Counted from the first letter of the stretch, positions 37,407 through 46,480 are shown. The stretch: 64,000 nt of DNA from Variovorax sp. OK212 (GCF_900112425.1 NZ_FOLP01000001.1:186001-250000); one strand, 5' to 3'. Program-made: numbers and translations. Notes: generated from the sequence alone by a model not told the origin.

Positions 37407-37624
37407 GGAGGCTCCCGGGCCCGCGGCGGACCCCGGCGCCGACTTTAGCGCCGGAGGATGACGTGGCCGATATGCGTGACCTAGGTGGCGCGACCAAGGT
37501 GACGCCCTGATGAAACCGTTCGCCGCGGCGCCGCGTACACCTCCATACCGGCTACGCCATCCGGCGAATAGACGCTGAGGCGCCGGGTTTTGACAATGCA
37601 GACGCTCGAATTCCAGAGGCCGCC

Positions 37625-38383
37625 ATGCGCGCGCCGGCAGAAAGAGAAAGCACGTTGATGATGCTGAAACAGGGTTGGCGCGGAGCCGACGTTCGCCGTT
37701 TGCAGGAGGCGCTGAACCGCAAGCTCTCGCCCAGCCCCGCGCTGGTCACCGACGGCGACTACGGTCCGCGCACCCGCGCCGCCGTGCTGCGCCTGCAGGC
37801 CGCGCACTGGCTGGTGGAAGACGGCGAGGCCGGCCCGTGCACGCAGAACGTGGCCTTCGACGGCGAGCGCGACGCGCCCATCCTGCACCCCGTGGCGCTG
37901 ATCCCGCCGCCCGAGGCCGCGCTGTGCTGGGCCGCGGGCATCGCGATGATGACCCGCTCCACCGTGGCCGCAGTGCTGGCGCGCACACCCGGCGACCTGC
38001 TCGCCACCGACGGCGCGCTGCAGTCCTTCATCGATACCCACGACGACGGCATGGCCGGCGGGCAGCGCTTTGCGCAGGCGCACGGCCTCACGGTGCGCGC
38101 GCCGTCGCCCTGGTCGCTCAAGTCGCTGCGCGCCGCGCTGGAGGCGGGCCCGGTCATGCTCGACATGCTGTGGGGCCCGAAGGGTTATGCGCAAGGCGCC
38201 GGCCGGCCGGGCCACACGGTGGTGGTCGCGGGCATCCGCGGCGACAGCGACCCGAGCGGGCGCGGCACCACGCTGCGCGTGTTCGACCCCTGGCCGCCCA
38301 ACAAGGGCACGCGCAGCTCGGTCAATTTCTACAAATGGGTGCAGGCCGCGAGCTCGCGCACCTGCCGGGTGTTCCTGCGCTAG
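37625..38383 (+). CDS. Peptidoglycan-binding domain plus papain-like cysteine peptidase
   Basis: 252 residues. Residues 13-65 form a PG_binding_1 domain (LKQGWRGADVRRLQEALNRKLS...VTDGDYGPRTRAAVLRLQAAHWL). Residues about 90-250 are a papain-like peptidase of the AvrRpt2/C70-like group: the nucleophile Cys in ALCWAAGIAMMTRST, the general-base His in RPGHTVVVAGIRGD, and a late Asp in RVFDPWPPNKG. No signal peptide is seen, so cell-wall access would need another export route. A second possible start is the ATG at 37,658. Substrate unknown; a role against peptidoglycan-bound or host proteins is only a possibility. Confidence 0.8.
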   Translation: MRAPAERESTLMMLKQGWRGADVRRLQEALNRKLSPSPALVTDGDYGPRTRAAVLRLQAAHWLVEDGEAGPCTQNVAFDGERDAPILHPVALIPPPEAALCWAAGIAMMTRSTVAAVLARTPGDLLATDGALQSFIDTHDDGMAGGQRFAQAHGLTVRAPSPWSLKSLRAALEAGPVMLDMLWGPKGYAQGAGRPGHTVVVAGIRGDSDPSGRGTTLRVFDPWPPNKGTRSSVNFYKWVQAASSRTCRVFLR

Positions 38384-38505
38384 CTGTTTCTCGCCTGCGC
38401 ACAGAATTCGCGCTCCCCCGAACTTTTCGCGAACCGTTTGGCGGGTTCGACGCCTCCTTGTGTCCGAGGGTCTTCCTCATGCATCCAAGGAACGAAGGAA
38501 TCGCC

Positions 38506-38721
38506 ATGCTCTACGTCAAGAATGTCCCCGGCTGGGAACGCGCGCTGCGCATCGCCATGGGCCTCGCCGGCCTGGTCTTCGCCGCCATGAACTGGGGCGC
38601 GGCGGGCTCCACGCTCGCCGTGGCCGCCGGGCTGGCGGGCGCCATGCTCGCGCTCACCGGCCTGGTCGGCTTCTGCCCGATGTGCGCCATGGTCGGGCGC
38701 AAGCCCGCCAAGGGGCGCTGA
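38506..38721 (+). CDS. YgaP-type inner-membrane protein (DUF2892)
   Basis: 71 residues. Starts MLYVKNVPGWERALRIAMGLAGLVFAAMNWGAAGSTLAVAAGLAGAMLALTGLVGFCPMCAMVGRKPAKGR: two transmembrane helices and the GFCPMCAMVGRK end typical of DUF2892 proteins. The ATG at 38,506 has a GAAGGAA ribosome site; the in-frame ATG at 38,479 is less likely. Four bases separate it from the downstream sigma-factor gene. Confidence 0.82.
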   Translation: MLYVKNVPGWERALRIAMGLAGLVFAAMNWGAAGSTLAVAAGLAGAMLALTGLVGFCPMCAMVGRKPAKGR

Positions 38722-38725
38722 CCCC

Positions 38726-39283
38726 ATGACCGCCGCTGCCGCCGCTGCCAGCATCGAGCGCACCGCGCTGGTCCGCGCGGCGCAGACCGGCGACCCCGCC
38801 GCCATCGAGGGCCTGCTGGCGGCCTGCCAGACCGACGCGCGCCGCTACGCCTGGCGCCATTGCCAGGCCAGCGACGTCGACGACGCCGTGCAGGAGTCGC
38901 TGCTGGTGATCGTGCGCAAGGTGCGCGGGCTGAAGGCGGCCGCGGCGTTCTCGGCGTGGCTCTTCACCGTCATCCGGCGCGAGTGCCTGAAGCTGCAGCG
39001 CGCCATGTTCCGCCACGAGCCGCTGGACGACGAAACCGCCGAGCACCAGCTCGCCAGCCGCAGCGACGGCGCGCTGCGGCTGGACCTGACGCATGCGCTG
39101 GAGTCGCTGCCCGCGCACTACCGCGAGGTGGTGCTGCTGCGCGATTTCGAGGAGCTCACCATCGCCGAGATCGCCGAACGGCTGGGCGAGCCGCCGGGCG
39201 CCGTCAAGAGCCGGCTGCACCGCGCGCGGGCTCTGGTGCGCGAGTATTTGCTGGGGGGCGATGCGACAATCCCCCCGCCATGA
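38726..39283 (+). CDS. ECF-type RNA polymerase sigma factor
   Basis: 185 residues. Sigma region 2: [64 protein letters not shown] (about residues 25-90), with the DVDDAVQE core. Sigma region 4: [51 protein letters not shown] (about 121-175). No anti-sigma gene is adjacent. The stop codon overlaps the pyrC start (ATGA), so a regulator and a pyrimidine enzyme are translationally coupled. The preceding DUF2892 membrane protein might act as a cofactor; this is speculation. Confidence 0.87.
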   Translation: MTAAAAAASIERTALVRAAQTGDPAAIEGLLAACQTDARRYAWRHCQASDVDDAVQESLLVIVRKVRGLKAAAAFSAWLFTVIRRECLKLQRAMFRHEPLDDETAEHQLASRSDGALRLDLTHALESLPAHYREVVLLRDFEELTIAEIAERLGEPPGAVKSRLHRARALVREYLLGGDATIPPP

Positions 39284-40320
39284 CAGACACCCCCACGACC
39301 CTCACGATCACCCGCCCCGACGACTGGCACCTGCACGTGCGCGATGGCGCCGCCCTCGAAGCCGTCGTTCCCCACAGCGCCCGCCAGTTCGGCCGCGCGC
39401 TGATCATGCCGAACCTGCGTCCCCCCGTGACCACCGCCGCGCAGGCCGTGGCCTATCGCGAACGCATCCTTGCCGCCGTGCCCGAAGGCATCGCCTTCGA
39501 GCCCGTGATGTCGCTCTACCTGACCGACAAGCTGCCGCCCGAGGAAATCGCGCTGGCAGCCGTTGCCGGCGTGCGCGCGCTCAAGCTCTACCCGGCCGGC
39601 GCCACCACCAACAGCGATGCCGGCGTGACCGACATCCGCAAGACCTACAAGACGCTCGAGGCCATGCAGAAGCACGGCCTGCTGCTGCTGGTGCACGGCG
39701 AGGTGACCGACCCCGCCATCGACCTGTTCGACCGCGAAGCCGTGTTCGTCGACCGCGTGATGATTCCGCTGCGCCGCGACTTCCCCGAGCTCAAGGTGGT
39801 GTTCGAGCACCTCACCACCAAGGAAGGCGCCCACTACGTGCGCGACGCCGACCGCTTCACGGCCGCCACCATCACGGCGCACCACCTGCTGTACAACCGC
39901 AACGCCATCTTCACCGGCGGCATCCGCCCGCACTACTACTGCCTGCCCGTGCTCAAGCGCGAGACGCACCGCGTGGCGCTGGTCGAGGCGGCCACCAGCG
40001 GCAGCGACCGCTTCTTCCTGGGCACCGACAGCGCGCCGCACCCGGCGCACCTGAAGGAACACGCACTGGGCTGCGCCGGCTGCTACACCGCGCTCACCGC
40101 CATCGAGCTGTACGCCGAGGCCTTCGACAGCGTGAACGCGCTCGACAAGCTCGAAGGCTTCGCGAGCTTCCACGGCCCCGACTTCTACGAACTGCCGCGC
40201 CACACCGACACCGTCACGCTCAAGCGCGAAAGCTGGACCGTGCCGGAAACCGTGCCTTACGGCGACGCCACGCTGAAGCCCTTGCGCGGCGGCGAAACCA
40301 TGAACTGGAAACTCGCATGA
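39280..40320 (+). CDS. pyrC: Dihydroorotase
   Basis: 346 residues, the length of class II dihydroorotases (E. coli PyrC type). It starts [28 protein letters not shown], with the metal-binding HxH (HLHVRD, about residue 17). Other markers: [53 protein letters not shown] and [14 protein letters not shown] (Asp at the active site). It closes carbamoyl-aspartate to dihydroorotate in pyrimidine synthesis. Overlaps the sigma gene before it and the NYN gene after it by 4 bp each. Confidence 0.95.
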   Translation: MTDTPTTLTITRPDDWHLHVRDGAALEAVVPHSARQFGRALIMPNLRPPVTTAAQAVAYRERILAAVPEGIAFEPVMSLYLTDKLPPEEIALAAVAGVRALKLYPAGATTNSDAGVTDIRKTYKTLEAMQKHGLLLLVHGEVTDPAIDLFDREAVFVDRVMIPLRRDFPELKVVFEHLTTKEGAHYVRDADRFTAATITAHHLLYNRNAIFTGGIRPHYYCLPVLKRETHRVALVEAATSGSDRFFLGTDSAPHPAHLKEHALGCAGCYTALTAIELYAEAFDSVNALDKLEGFASFHGPDFYELPRHTDTVTLKRESWTVPETVPYGDATLKPLRGGETMNWKLA

Positions 40321-41204
40321 CCCCCACGCTGCGCGTGATGCTGCTGATCGACGCCGACAACGTCTCGGCCGATGTGATCGAACAGGCCGTGCAACGCACG
40401 ATGGACGAGTACGGCGCCATCCACGTGCGCCGCGCCTACTGCAACGCCGAGATGGCGGTGAACCGCCAGGCTCTGTTCAAGCGGCTGTCGGTGCGCCCGA
40501 TGGTGAACCTGTCGACCGGCAAGAACAGCACCGACATCGCACTGGCCGTCGACGCCATCGACCTCGTGATCGACGAGCGTCCCGACGTGGTGGTGCTGGT
40601 GTCGTCCGACTCCGACTTCGCGCCGCTGGTGATCCGCCTGCGCGAAAAGGGCTGCCGCGTCTGCGGCATCGGCCAGCAGGGCAAGACGGGCGAGGAAACG
40701 GTCGGCATCTACGACAGCTTCATGGACCTGGCGCACCACGGCGCAAGCTACGCGGCGCCCGCGGTGCGCACCACGCCCGCGAAGAAGGCGGCGACGGCCA
40801 CGGCCAAGTCGGCCGCCACCAAGACCTCGCGCGCGAAGAGCGCCGGCACGGCGACGGCCACGGCCACGGCAGCCGCACCTGCCGCTGCGGCAGTGAAGAA
40901 AGCCGCGGCGAAGAAGACCGCTCGCAAGACAGCCGTCAAGACGGCTGCCAAAGCGCCCGCCAAGACGCCCGCTGCGCCGAAGCCGCAACCTCCGTCCGAA
41001 GCCGCCGAGTTCATCCTGCAGGCAGCGCCTTCGTTGCGCAGCGGCAAGGAAGTGCCGCTCAACGACGTGGCGAAAGCCTTGCGCACCGCCGGCCTGCTCG
41101 GCAAGCACGGCAGCTCGCTCAAGCTGTTCGACAAGCTCACCGCGGAGTTCGCGGTGATGCAGCACCCCGACCGCATCCGCTGGACGGGCGCGCCCGCGTC
41201 TTGA
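40317..41204 (+). CDS. NYN-domain (PIN-like) ribonuclease with histone-like linker and OST-HTH domain
   Basis: 295 residues. Residues 1-140 are a NYN/LabA-type nuclease domain: [19 protein letters not shown], the [16 protein letters not shown] and [18 protein letters not shown] blocks supply the conserved Asp residues. Residues about 145-220 are a low-complexity Ala/Lys/Thr/Pro linker resembling histone H1 tails (repeated KKA, AAK and TKT). Residues about 225-295 look like an OST-HTH/LOTUS domain ([51 protein letters not shown]), an RNA-binding module. An RNA target is therefore likely. Coupled to pyrC by ATGA and to DUF3025 by TTGA. Confidence 0.85.
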   Translation: MTPTLRVMLLIDADNVSADVIEQAVQRTMDEYGAIHVRRAYCNAEMAVNRQALFKRLSVRPMVNLSTGKNSTDIALAVDAIDLVIDERPDVVVLVSSDSDFAPLVIRLREKGCRVCGIGQQGKTGEETVGIYDSFMDLAHHGASYAAPAVRTTPAKKAATATAKSAATKTSRAKSAGTATATATAAAPAAAAVKKAAAKKTARKTAVKTAAKAPAKTPAAPKPQPPSEAAEFILQAAPSLRSGKEVPLNDVAKALRTAGLLGKHGSSLKLFDKLTAEFAVMQHPDRIRWTGAPAS

Positions 41205-41959
41205 CCCTGCCGGCGATCGACTGGGCGCAGCCCTGGCTGGCGCCCTATCGTTCGAGCGGCGAAGCGGTGGCGCAGGCCGCGCGGCACGCCGGCGTGGCCG
41301 CCGCGCTGCAGGGCGCCAAGCCTGTGCCCGTACCCACGCCGGTGCCGGACTTCGTGCACCAGCACGCACTGCCTCCAGGCCGAGCCTACGAGGCGCACAT
41401 CTTCCAGACCCGCAGCGTGCCCACGCGCGACAACCTGCACGACTTCTTCAACGGACTCGTGTGGCTCGCGTTTCCGCACACCAAGCGCCGCCTCAACGCG
41501 CTGCAGGCGGGCGAGATCGCGCACGCCGGTGTCGGGGCCGTGCGCGGGCCGCTGCGCGACGCGCTCACGCTGTTCGACGAGAACGGCGCGCTGCTCGACG
41601 CGCCGCCCGCGCTGTGGCGGGCGCTGGCCGCGCGCGACTGGCATGCGCTGTTCGTCACGCAGCGCGGCCTGTGGCGCGAGGCGCGCCTGCTGCTGTTCGG
41701 GCACGCGCTGCTCGAGAAGCTGGTGACGCCGCGCAAGCCGATCACGGCGCACGTGCTGCTGCCTCGCGACATGAGCGCACCGCTGGCGCTCGACGACGCA
41801 ACGATCGCAAGAAATTTCGATGCGGACTGGCTCCGAACGAAGCCTTTCGTACCCCTTCCGGTGCTCGGCGTGCCCGGCTGGTGCGCTGAAAATACAGCGG
41901 CATCTTTCTACGCCGACGCGGGGGTCTTCCGGCCCTTGCCGAACATCGTCACAGCGTAG
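41201..41959 (+). CDS. DUF3025 domain-containing protein
   Basis: 252 residues. Starts with TTG in the TTGA overlap with the NYN-gene stop codon (LPAIDWAQPWLAPYRSSGEAVAQAA follows). DUF3025 markers: YEAHIFQTRSVPTRDNLHDFFNGLVWLAFPHTKRRLNALQAGEIA, ARDWHALFVTQRGLWREARLLLFGHALLEKLV, ITAHVLLPRDMS and FDADWLRTKPFVPLPVLGVPGWCAENTAASFYADAGVFRPL. Function unknown. Last member of the coupled DUF2892-sigma-pyrC-NYN-DUF3025 operon. Confidence 0.85.
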   Translation: MTLPAIDWAQPWLAPYRSSGEAVAQAARHAGVAAALQGAKPVPVPTPVPDFVHQHALPPGRAYEAHIFQTRSVPTRDNLHDFFNGLVWLAFPHTKRRLNALQAGEIAHAGVGAVRGPLRDALTLFDENGALLDAPPALWRALAARDWHALFVTQRGLWREARLLLFGHALLEKLVTPRKPITAHVLLPRDMSAPLALDDATIARNFDADWLRTKPFVPLPVLGVPGWCAENTAASFYADAGVFRPLPNIVTA

Positions 41960-42041
41960 TTTTCGCGGGCTCGGGAGGCCCGCCGCAGCGCGTGCACCGC
42001 ACGCGGGCTGCATTCCATTTCAGAGGAGCTCACACAACAAC

Positions 42042-44324
42042 ATGGACACCGTCATTCTTCTGCTCAAGGTCGGGCTGATTCTTTACGCGATCTACAGCTT
42101 CATCGTCTACGCCTCGCGCCGCTCCGGCAACCGCGACGCGCTGAAGGACTTTCGCAACACGCCTGTGTTGCGCCGCATCACCGACGAAGAGAAATCCGCA
42201 CTGCAACCCTTCCTGATGGGGCAGGGCCTCACGGTCGGCGACGAGGTGCGCGAACTGCGCGGCGCCTTCCTGCGCCATGGCCTGCAGTCGCAGGGCTCGT
42301 CGACCGAGCACGACACCATCGGCGACGTCGACGTGCTGCTGCCCTACGACGCCTTCGACCACGTCGAGCCGCACAACGAGGCGCTGGTCGTGCTCAGCAG
42401 GAAGTGCGCGGTGGTGATCCGCGTGAACGGCTTCGACCTGCTCGAAGGCCGCCAGCGCGCGCAGCGCCAGCAGGCGCAGGACAAGCAATGGAAGCGCGGC
42501 GAAGCCGGCGCGCTGCCGAGCCTCGACGAGGTCGCTCAAGACGCGAACCCGCTCGCCCGCTACGAGCGCGGCGAGGTCGACATCCTCGGCCAGCGCACCG
42601 AGACGCCCGAGGAGGTCGCGAGCCGCATGGGCCGCGGCGGCTGGGCGTCCGCCTTCGCGTGGCTGGCCGCCTTCGTGCTGCTGTGGATCGCCACCTGGGA
42701 CGCCACGCGCGGCGCGCAGGCCTACCTGCTGGGCGCGGGCCTGCTCGCCGCGCTGTGGGGCGCGTGGCTCTTCGTGCGCCGGCCGTCGGCCGCGGCGGCG
42801 GTGCGCCAGCCGCAGCCCGTGAACCGCGTGCGCGGCATGCTCAACCAGATCGCCGTGGCCGACGTGCGCAACGTGGCGGTTCGCAAGGTCGGCATGTTCA
42901 TCGGCGACAAGCTGAGCCTGGTGCTGCCTTCGCACTGGAGCAACCCCGCGTCGGTGCCGTACGGCGAGGTGATCGAGGCCGAGCTGCGCACCAGCGACTA
43001 CAGCGCGGTGAGCTTCGGCGACCGGTGGTCCGTGGCCGACGAGTGGCGGCGCTTTCGCCCCGTGTACTGGGGCCGCCACCTGCTGCTGTTGCTGGTCGGG
43101 CTGCTGACCCTCGGCGCGCTGGCGCTGTCGGCGCCCGACCTGCGCGGCGAGGCGGCGGTGGTCGCGCAGTGGCTCTCGCACGCCAGGAGCCCCGGCTATG
43201 CCGACCCCGCGCAGCTGGAGGAGAACCCGCCGAAGTGGGCCAGCTTCGCGAACATGGAAGGCGAAGCCCGCTGCGAGATGAATATCGACACGGACATGAA
43301 CGGCCGCGGCGATGACGCGCGCGCCGTGCCGGTCATCGACTGCACCACCGTGCGCTGGGCCGGCTCCGACCCGGTCGTGCCCGCGCTGGACATTCCGCAG
43401 AGCGTGCTGGCGCTCGCCCAGCCGGATTTCATCCGCGCGTCGGAGAACGGCATGTCGGCCGCACTCATCGCGATGCTGCGCATGCAGATGGGCCAGGCGC
43501 CCGACCCGCTCGCGGCCTACCGCGCGCGCGAGAACATGCCCATGGTCGTGCGCGGCTTCGACCGCTCGGTGGCCATGATCGACGCCGCCTGCCACGACAG
43601 CGGCGGTCTCTCGCCCGAAGCCTGCGGCCACCTGCAGCGCGACCTGGTGCGCGCGATCGACGCCACCGTCGAGAAGAACGGCGCCGACACGCCCGTCACC
43701 ACCTGGGCGGCGCTGGCCGCCAGCGCGAAGGCGGGCGCGGAGAACGCCGACCTCGTGCTGTCGCGCAGCCAGCTCGCGACCGTGCAGCGCGTGCTGCACA
43801 AGGCCGTCGACAGCGTGGTCGCCGAGAAGATCGCGGCCGCGCGCCCGGCCATCGTGCCGGCCAGGCGCGGCGTGCTGCTGGCGTCGACCTCCCGCATCGG
43901 CGATGCGCGGGGCAAGTCGAGTGAGTCGGGTGAGTCCGGCGCCGAGCCGGGCGAAGACGCCGAGGATGCCGCGGCCGATGACATGGCCGGTGGTTCGCCC
44001 CGCGGTTCCCTGCTCGAACGCTGGGAACGGCTGCGGCGCAATGCCACCGCCGACGGCCTGCGCCCCTTCGTGCTCGAGGGCCTGGTGACCGCCGTCGGCA
44101 AGGACGCCGCGGGCACGACGCGGGTGCGCATCGACCCGGGCCTGGACGCCACGCGCAGGGCCAGCGCCGGTGCGTACACGCTGTGGACGCTGTTCGCGGC
44201 GCTGCTGGTGCTGGTCAACGGCGTGCTGTTCGCGGTGCGCCTGACGCAGGGCATGCGCCGCGGCGCGCGCCTGCAGGCCGACATCGCCACGCGCCCGGCG
44301 CCGGGAACAGCGGGCCTGTTCTGA
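42042..44324 (+). CDS. IgaA/UmoB-like membrane protein
   Basis: 760 residues. Layout matches IgaA (about 710 residues): an N-terminal transmembrane helix (about 4-22), a cytoplasmic domain with DVDVLLPYDAFDHVEPHNEALVVLSRKCAVVIRVNGFDLLEG, two helices (about 205-250), a second cytoplasmic part, another helix (about 350-370), then a periplasmic domain. Its GEARCEMNIDTD...VPVIDCTTVRWAGSDPVVPALDIP block parallels the IgaA CNIRTS...DCSQIIWNDARSLPLP stretch. A last helix (about 710-735) follows GLVTAVGKDAAGTTRVRIDPGLD. In enterobacteria IgaA represses the Rcs phosphorelay. The start follows an AGAGGAG ribosome site. Identification is by pattern from memory. No Rcs genes are in the window. Confidence 0.65.
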   Translation: MDTVILLLKVGLILYAIYSFIVYASRRSGNRDALKDFRNTPVLRRITDEEKSALQPFLMGQGLTVGDEVRELRGAFLRHGLQSQGSSTEHDTIGDVDVLLPYDAFDHVEPHNEALVVLSRKCAVVIRVNGFDLLEGRQRAQRQQAQDKQWKRGEAGALPSLDEVAQDANPLARYERGEVDILGQRTETPEEVASRMGRGGWASAFAWLAAFVLLWIATWDATRGAQAYLLGAGLLAALWGAWLFVRRPSAAAAVRQPQPVNRVRGMLNQIAVADVRNVAVRKVGMFIGDKLSLVLPSHWSNPASVPYGEVIEAELRTSDYSAVSFGDRWSVADEWRRFRPVYWGRHLLLLLVGLLTLGALALSAPDLRGEAAVVAQWLSHARSPGYADPAQLEENPPKWASFANMEGEARCEMNIDTDMNGRGDDARAVPVIDCTTVRWAGSDPVVPALDIPQSVLALAQPDFIRASENGMSAALIAMLRMQMGQAPDPLAAYRARENMPMVVRGFDRSVAMIDAACHDSGGLSPEACGHLQRDLVRAIDATVEKNGADTPVTTWAALAASAKAGAENADLVLSRSQLATVQRVLHKAVDSVVAEKIAAARPAIVPARRGVLLASTSRIGDARGKSSESGESGAEPGEDAEDAAADDMAGGSPRGSLLERWERLRRNATADGLRPFVLEGLVTAVGKDAAGTTRVRIDPGLDATRRASAGAYTLWTLFAALLVLVNGVLFAVRLTQGMRRGARLQADIATRPAPGTAGLF

Positions 44325-44480
44325 ATCGTCCGGGCCTTCGGCGCTCTCCGACAGGCCTTTGCGCGCCCGGGGAATACCCGGGCGCCGGAACTTTTGCTCC
44401 TATCATGGCTTTACCGGCTGCCGCCGTCCGGAGCGCCCCACAACGCACAACAACACCCAGGGCCTCCATGCCGCGCACGG

Positions 44481-44508
44481 CTTGAAGTGGGCCCCTGGGC
44501 CCACATCT
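44481..44508 (+). promoter_or_regulatory. Candidate heat-shock (sigma-32) promoter of htpX with overlapping palindrome
   Basis: CTTGAA at 44,481-44,486 matches the sigma-32 -35 element; 13 bases later CCCACATCTA resembles the -10 element CCCCATNT. The 18-base perfect inverted repeat GTGGGCCCCTGGGCCCAC (44,487-44,504) sits between them. About 32 bp upstream of the htpX start. Confidence 0.5.
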
Positions 44509-44539
44509 AGGTGGCAGATTTCCCCACGGAGAATTCAAC

Positions 44540-45415
44540 TTGAAACGTATCCTTCTGTTCGTCCTGACCAATGTGATGGTGGTCGCGGTGCTTGGCGTGG
44601 TCGCCAGCCTGCTCGGCGTCAACCGGTTCCTGACGGCCAACGGCCTCAACCTGGGCGCGCTGCTCGGCTTCGCGCTGGTGATGGGTTTCGGCGGTGCGAT
44701 CATCTCGCTGCTCATCAGCAAGCCCATGGCCAAGTGGACCGCCGGCCTGAACATGATCGACAACCCCCAGACGCCCGACGAGGCCTGGATCGTCGGCACC
44801 GTGCGCAAGTTCGCCGACAAGGCCGGCATCGGCATGCCCGAGGTCGGCATCTTCGAGGGCGAGCCCAATGCCTTCGCCACCGGCGCGTTCAAGAACTCGT
44901 CGCTGGTGGCGGTGTCTACCGGCCTGCTGCAGAACATGACGCGCGAAGAGGTCGAGGCCGTCATCGGCCACGAGGTGGCGCACATCGCCAACGGCGACAT
45001 GGTGACCATGACGCTGATCCAGGGTGTGATGAACACCTTCGTCGTGTTCCTGTCGCGCGTGATCGGCTATGCAGTCGACAGCTTCCTGCGCCGCGGCGAC
45101 GATCGCTCGTCGGGCCCCGGCATCGGTTACTACGTGAGCACCATCGTGCTGGACATCGTGCTCGGCTTCGCCGCCGCCATGGTGGTGGCCTGGTTCTCGC
45201 GCCACCGCGAGTTCCGCGCCGACGCCGGCGCCGCCGCGCTCATGGGCCAGAAGCAGCCGATGATCAACGCGCTCGCCCGCCTGGGCGGCCTGCCGGCCGG
45301 TGAACTGCCCAAGGCCGTGGAAGCCATGGGCATCACCGGCAGCATCGGCAAGCTGTTCTCCACGCACCCGCCGATCGAGGATCGCATCGCGGCGCTGCAG
45401 AACGCGCAGCGTTGA
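44540..45415 (+). CDS. htpX: Membrane zinc metalloprotease HtpX (M48 family)
   Basis: 291 residues. N-terminus [31 protein letters not shown] is the first transmembrane helix of HtpX; a second lies near residue 35-55 and two more around 155-220. The zinc site is HEVAH (about residue 140) in [18 protein letters not shown]; the third ligand is the Glu in [14 protein letters not shown]. The start codon is TTG, preceded by GGAGAA. HtpX degrades misfolded inner-membrane proteins together with FtsH. A candidate sigma-32 promoter lies upstream and a strong terminator downstream, so it appears monocistronic. Confidence 0.94.
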   Translation: MKRILLFVLTNVMVVAVLGVVASLLGVNRFLTANGLNLGALLGFALVMGFGGAIISLLISKPMAKWTAGLNMIDNPQTPDEAWIVGTVRKFADKAGIGMPEVGIFEGEPNAFATGAFKNSSLVAVSTGLLQNMTREEVEAVIGHEVAHIANGDMVTMTLIQGVMNTFVVFLSRVIGYAVDSFLRRGDDRSSGPGIGYYVSTIVLDIVLGFAAAMVVAWFSRHREFRADAGAAALMGQKQPMINALARLGGLPAGELPKAVEAMGITGSIGKLFSTHPPIEDRIAALQNAQR

Positions 45416-45436
45416 GCTGAGCGGCAACGCAAATTG

Positions 45437-45471
45437 AAAAAGGGGCTGGTCGATCGACCAGCCCCTTTTTT
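45437..45471 (+). terminator. Rho-independent terminator after htpX (bidirectional)
   Basis: A perfect palindrome centred on CGATCG at 45,451-45,456, with arms AAAAAGGGGCTGGT and ACCAGCCCCTTTTT, so it ends in a T run on either strand. It separates htpX from the convergent lipoprotein gene. Confidence 0.92.
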
Positions 45472-45497
45472 CGTTTGCCGAACCGTGTGTCGTTCGC

Positions 45498-46040
45498 TCA
45501 GAGGTTGAGCGCCGAGATGGCTTGCAGCCCCTGCTTGATGTTGTTGCGCGCGGCACCTTCCACCGACATGCGCAGGCGGGTCGTGCCCACGAGCGAATCG
45601 AACGCGCCGCCCGTGTAGGTCGACTTGATGACCTGGCGCAGGGCCACCGAGTTGTCGGAGACCTTGATGAGCGTCCAGCCGGCTTCCATGTCGACCGTGA
45701 ACGCGGCACCGAAGGTGGGCTTGTTCAACCGGGTGATCGAGACCGACAACTCGTAGTCGCCGCTCTTGCCCTTGACGACCTCCTTGAACAATGCCGTCTT
45801 GGTGACCGACTGCTCGATGGCCGCGCGCAAGTCGTCGTTGGCGATGTCCGCGCTCCACAGGGGATTCGTTTCATTGCCGCCGCCGGCTTTGATCGAGAGC
45901 GAATAGGGCAGCTTCTTGCTCGACGCGATGCTGGTGGCGGTCATGGCGTCGCGATTGGCCGGCGAGGCGCAACCTGTGAGCATGACGACAACGGCGAGGG
46001 CGGCCAGCGCAGCAGCGCGGCGAAAGGCTTGATGGATCAT
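45498..46040 (-). CDS. Lipoprotein of unknown function
   Basis: 180 residues. Signal with the lipobox MLTGC (Cys about residue 24) after MIHQAFRRAAALAALAVVV. The mature part has two regions: PYSLSIKAGGGNETNPLWSADIANDDLRAAIEQSVTKTALFKEV, then a beta-rich segment DYELSVSITRLNKPTFGAAFTVDMEAGWTLIKVSDNSVALRQVIKSTYTGG. The pattern resembles small outer-membrane-linked lipoproteins seen next to the following gene. Its ATG overlaps the stop codon of the neighbouring lipoprotein gene (ATGA). Confidence 0.75.
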   Translation of the reverse strand: MIHQAFRRAAALAALAVVVMLTGCASPANRDAMTATSIASSKKLPYSLSIKAGGGNETNPLWSADIANDDLRAAIEQSVTKTALFKEVVKGKSGDYELSVSITRLNKPTFGAAFTVDMEAGWTLIKVSDNSVALRQVIKSTYTGGAFDSLVGTTRLRMSVEGAARNNIKQGLQAISALNL

Positions 46041-46480
46041 TTCTGTTTTTCCGATTCTTTGAAGATGTTGCCGACCACTTCGTCGACCATTTCCTGCGGC
46101 GACAGGCGCGTGAGCGAGGTGTGGAACGAGTTGCCTGTGGCCAGGGGAAAGTCGGACTTGGGGTCGCGCACCGTCACCGTGAGCTCGAGCAGGTACATGG
46201 AGAGATCCCACATCCACTTGTCGACGTAGGTGACGACGGCGTCGACCTGCTCGGGCGGCTTGCTGTCTTCGGTGACTTGCAGGCCGCGCTTGCGCAGGTT
46301 GCCGGCGATGAGCTTGTGGATCGTGCCGTCTTCGCCCTCGAGCTTCTTGACCTGCACCACGCGCAGCTTGTCGAGGTTCGCCGAGGGATCGACGGTGGCC
46401 GTTGCGCGATTGACGGCACAGCCGCTCGCGAACAGGGATACGGCCACGGCTGCGAGAAGCAGCCTGATGACTCTTTTCAA
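46037..46480 (-). CDS. Lipoprotein of unknown function (paired)
   Basis: 147 residues. Lipobox SGC (ASGCAV, Cys about residue 21) after a short hydrophobic run. The mature part contains KLRVVQVKKLEGEDGTIHKLIAGNLRKRGLQVTEDSKPPEQVDAVVTYVDKWMWDLSMYLLELTVTVRDPKSDFPLATG, similar in style to proteins that build a small periplasmic complex. First gene of a two-gene unit with the lipoprotein at 45,498; translationally coupled. Function unknown. Confidence 0.75.
   Translation of the reverse strand: MKRVIRLLLAAVAVSLFASGCAVNRATATVDPSANLDKLRVVQVKKLEGEDGTIHKLIAGNLRKRGLQVTEDSKPPEQVDAVVTYVDKWMWDLSMYLLELTVTVRDPKSDFPLATGNSFHTSLTRLSPQEMVDEVVGNIFKESEKQK

Noticed and set aside
44363..44385. Hairpin GCGCCCGGG/CCCGGGCGC as a terminator for the IgaA-like gene
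   Set aside because: The stem is good but there is no T run directly after it; CTTTTG comes a few bases later, so I leave it as a weak possibility.
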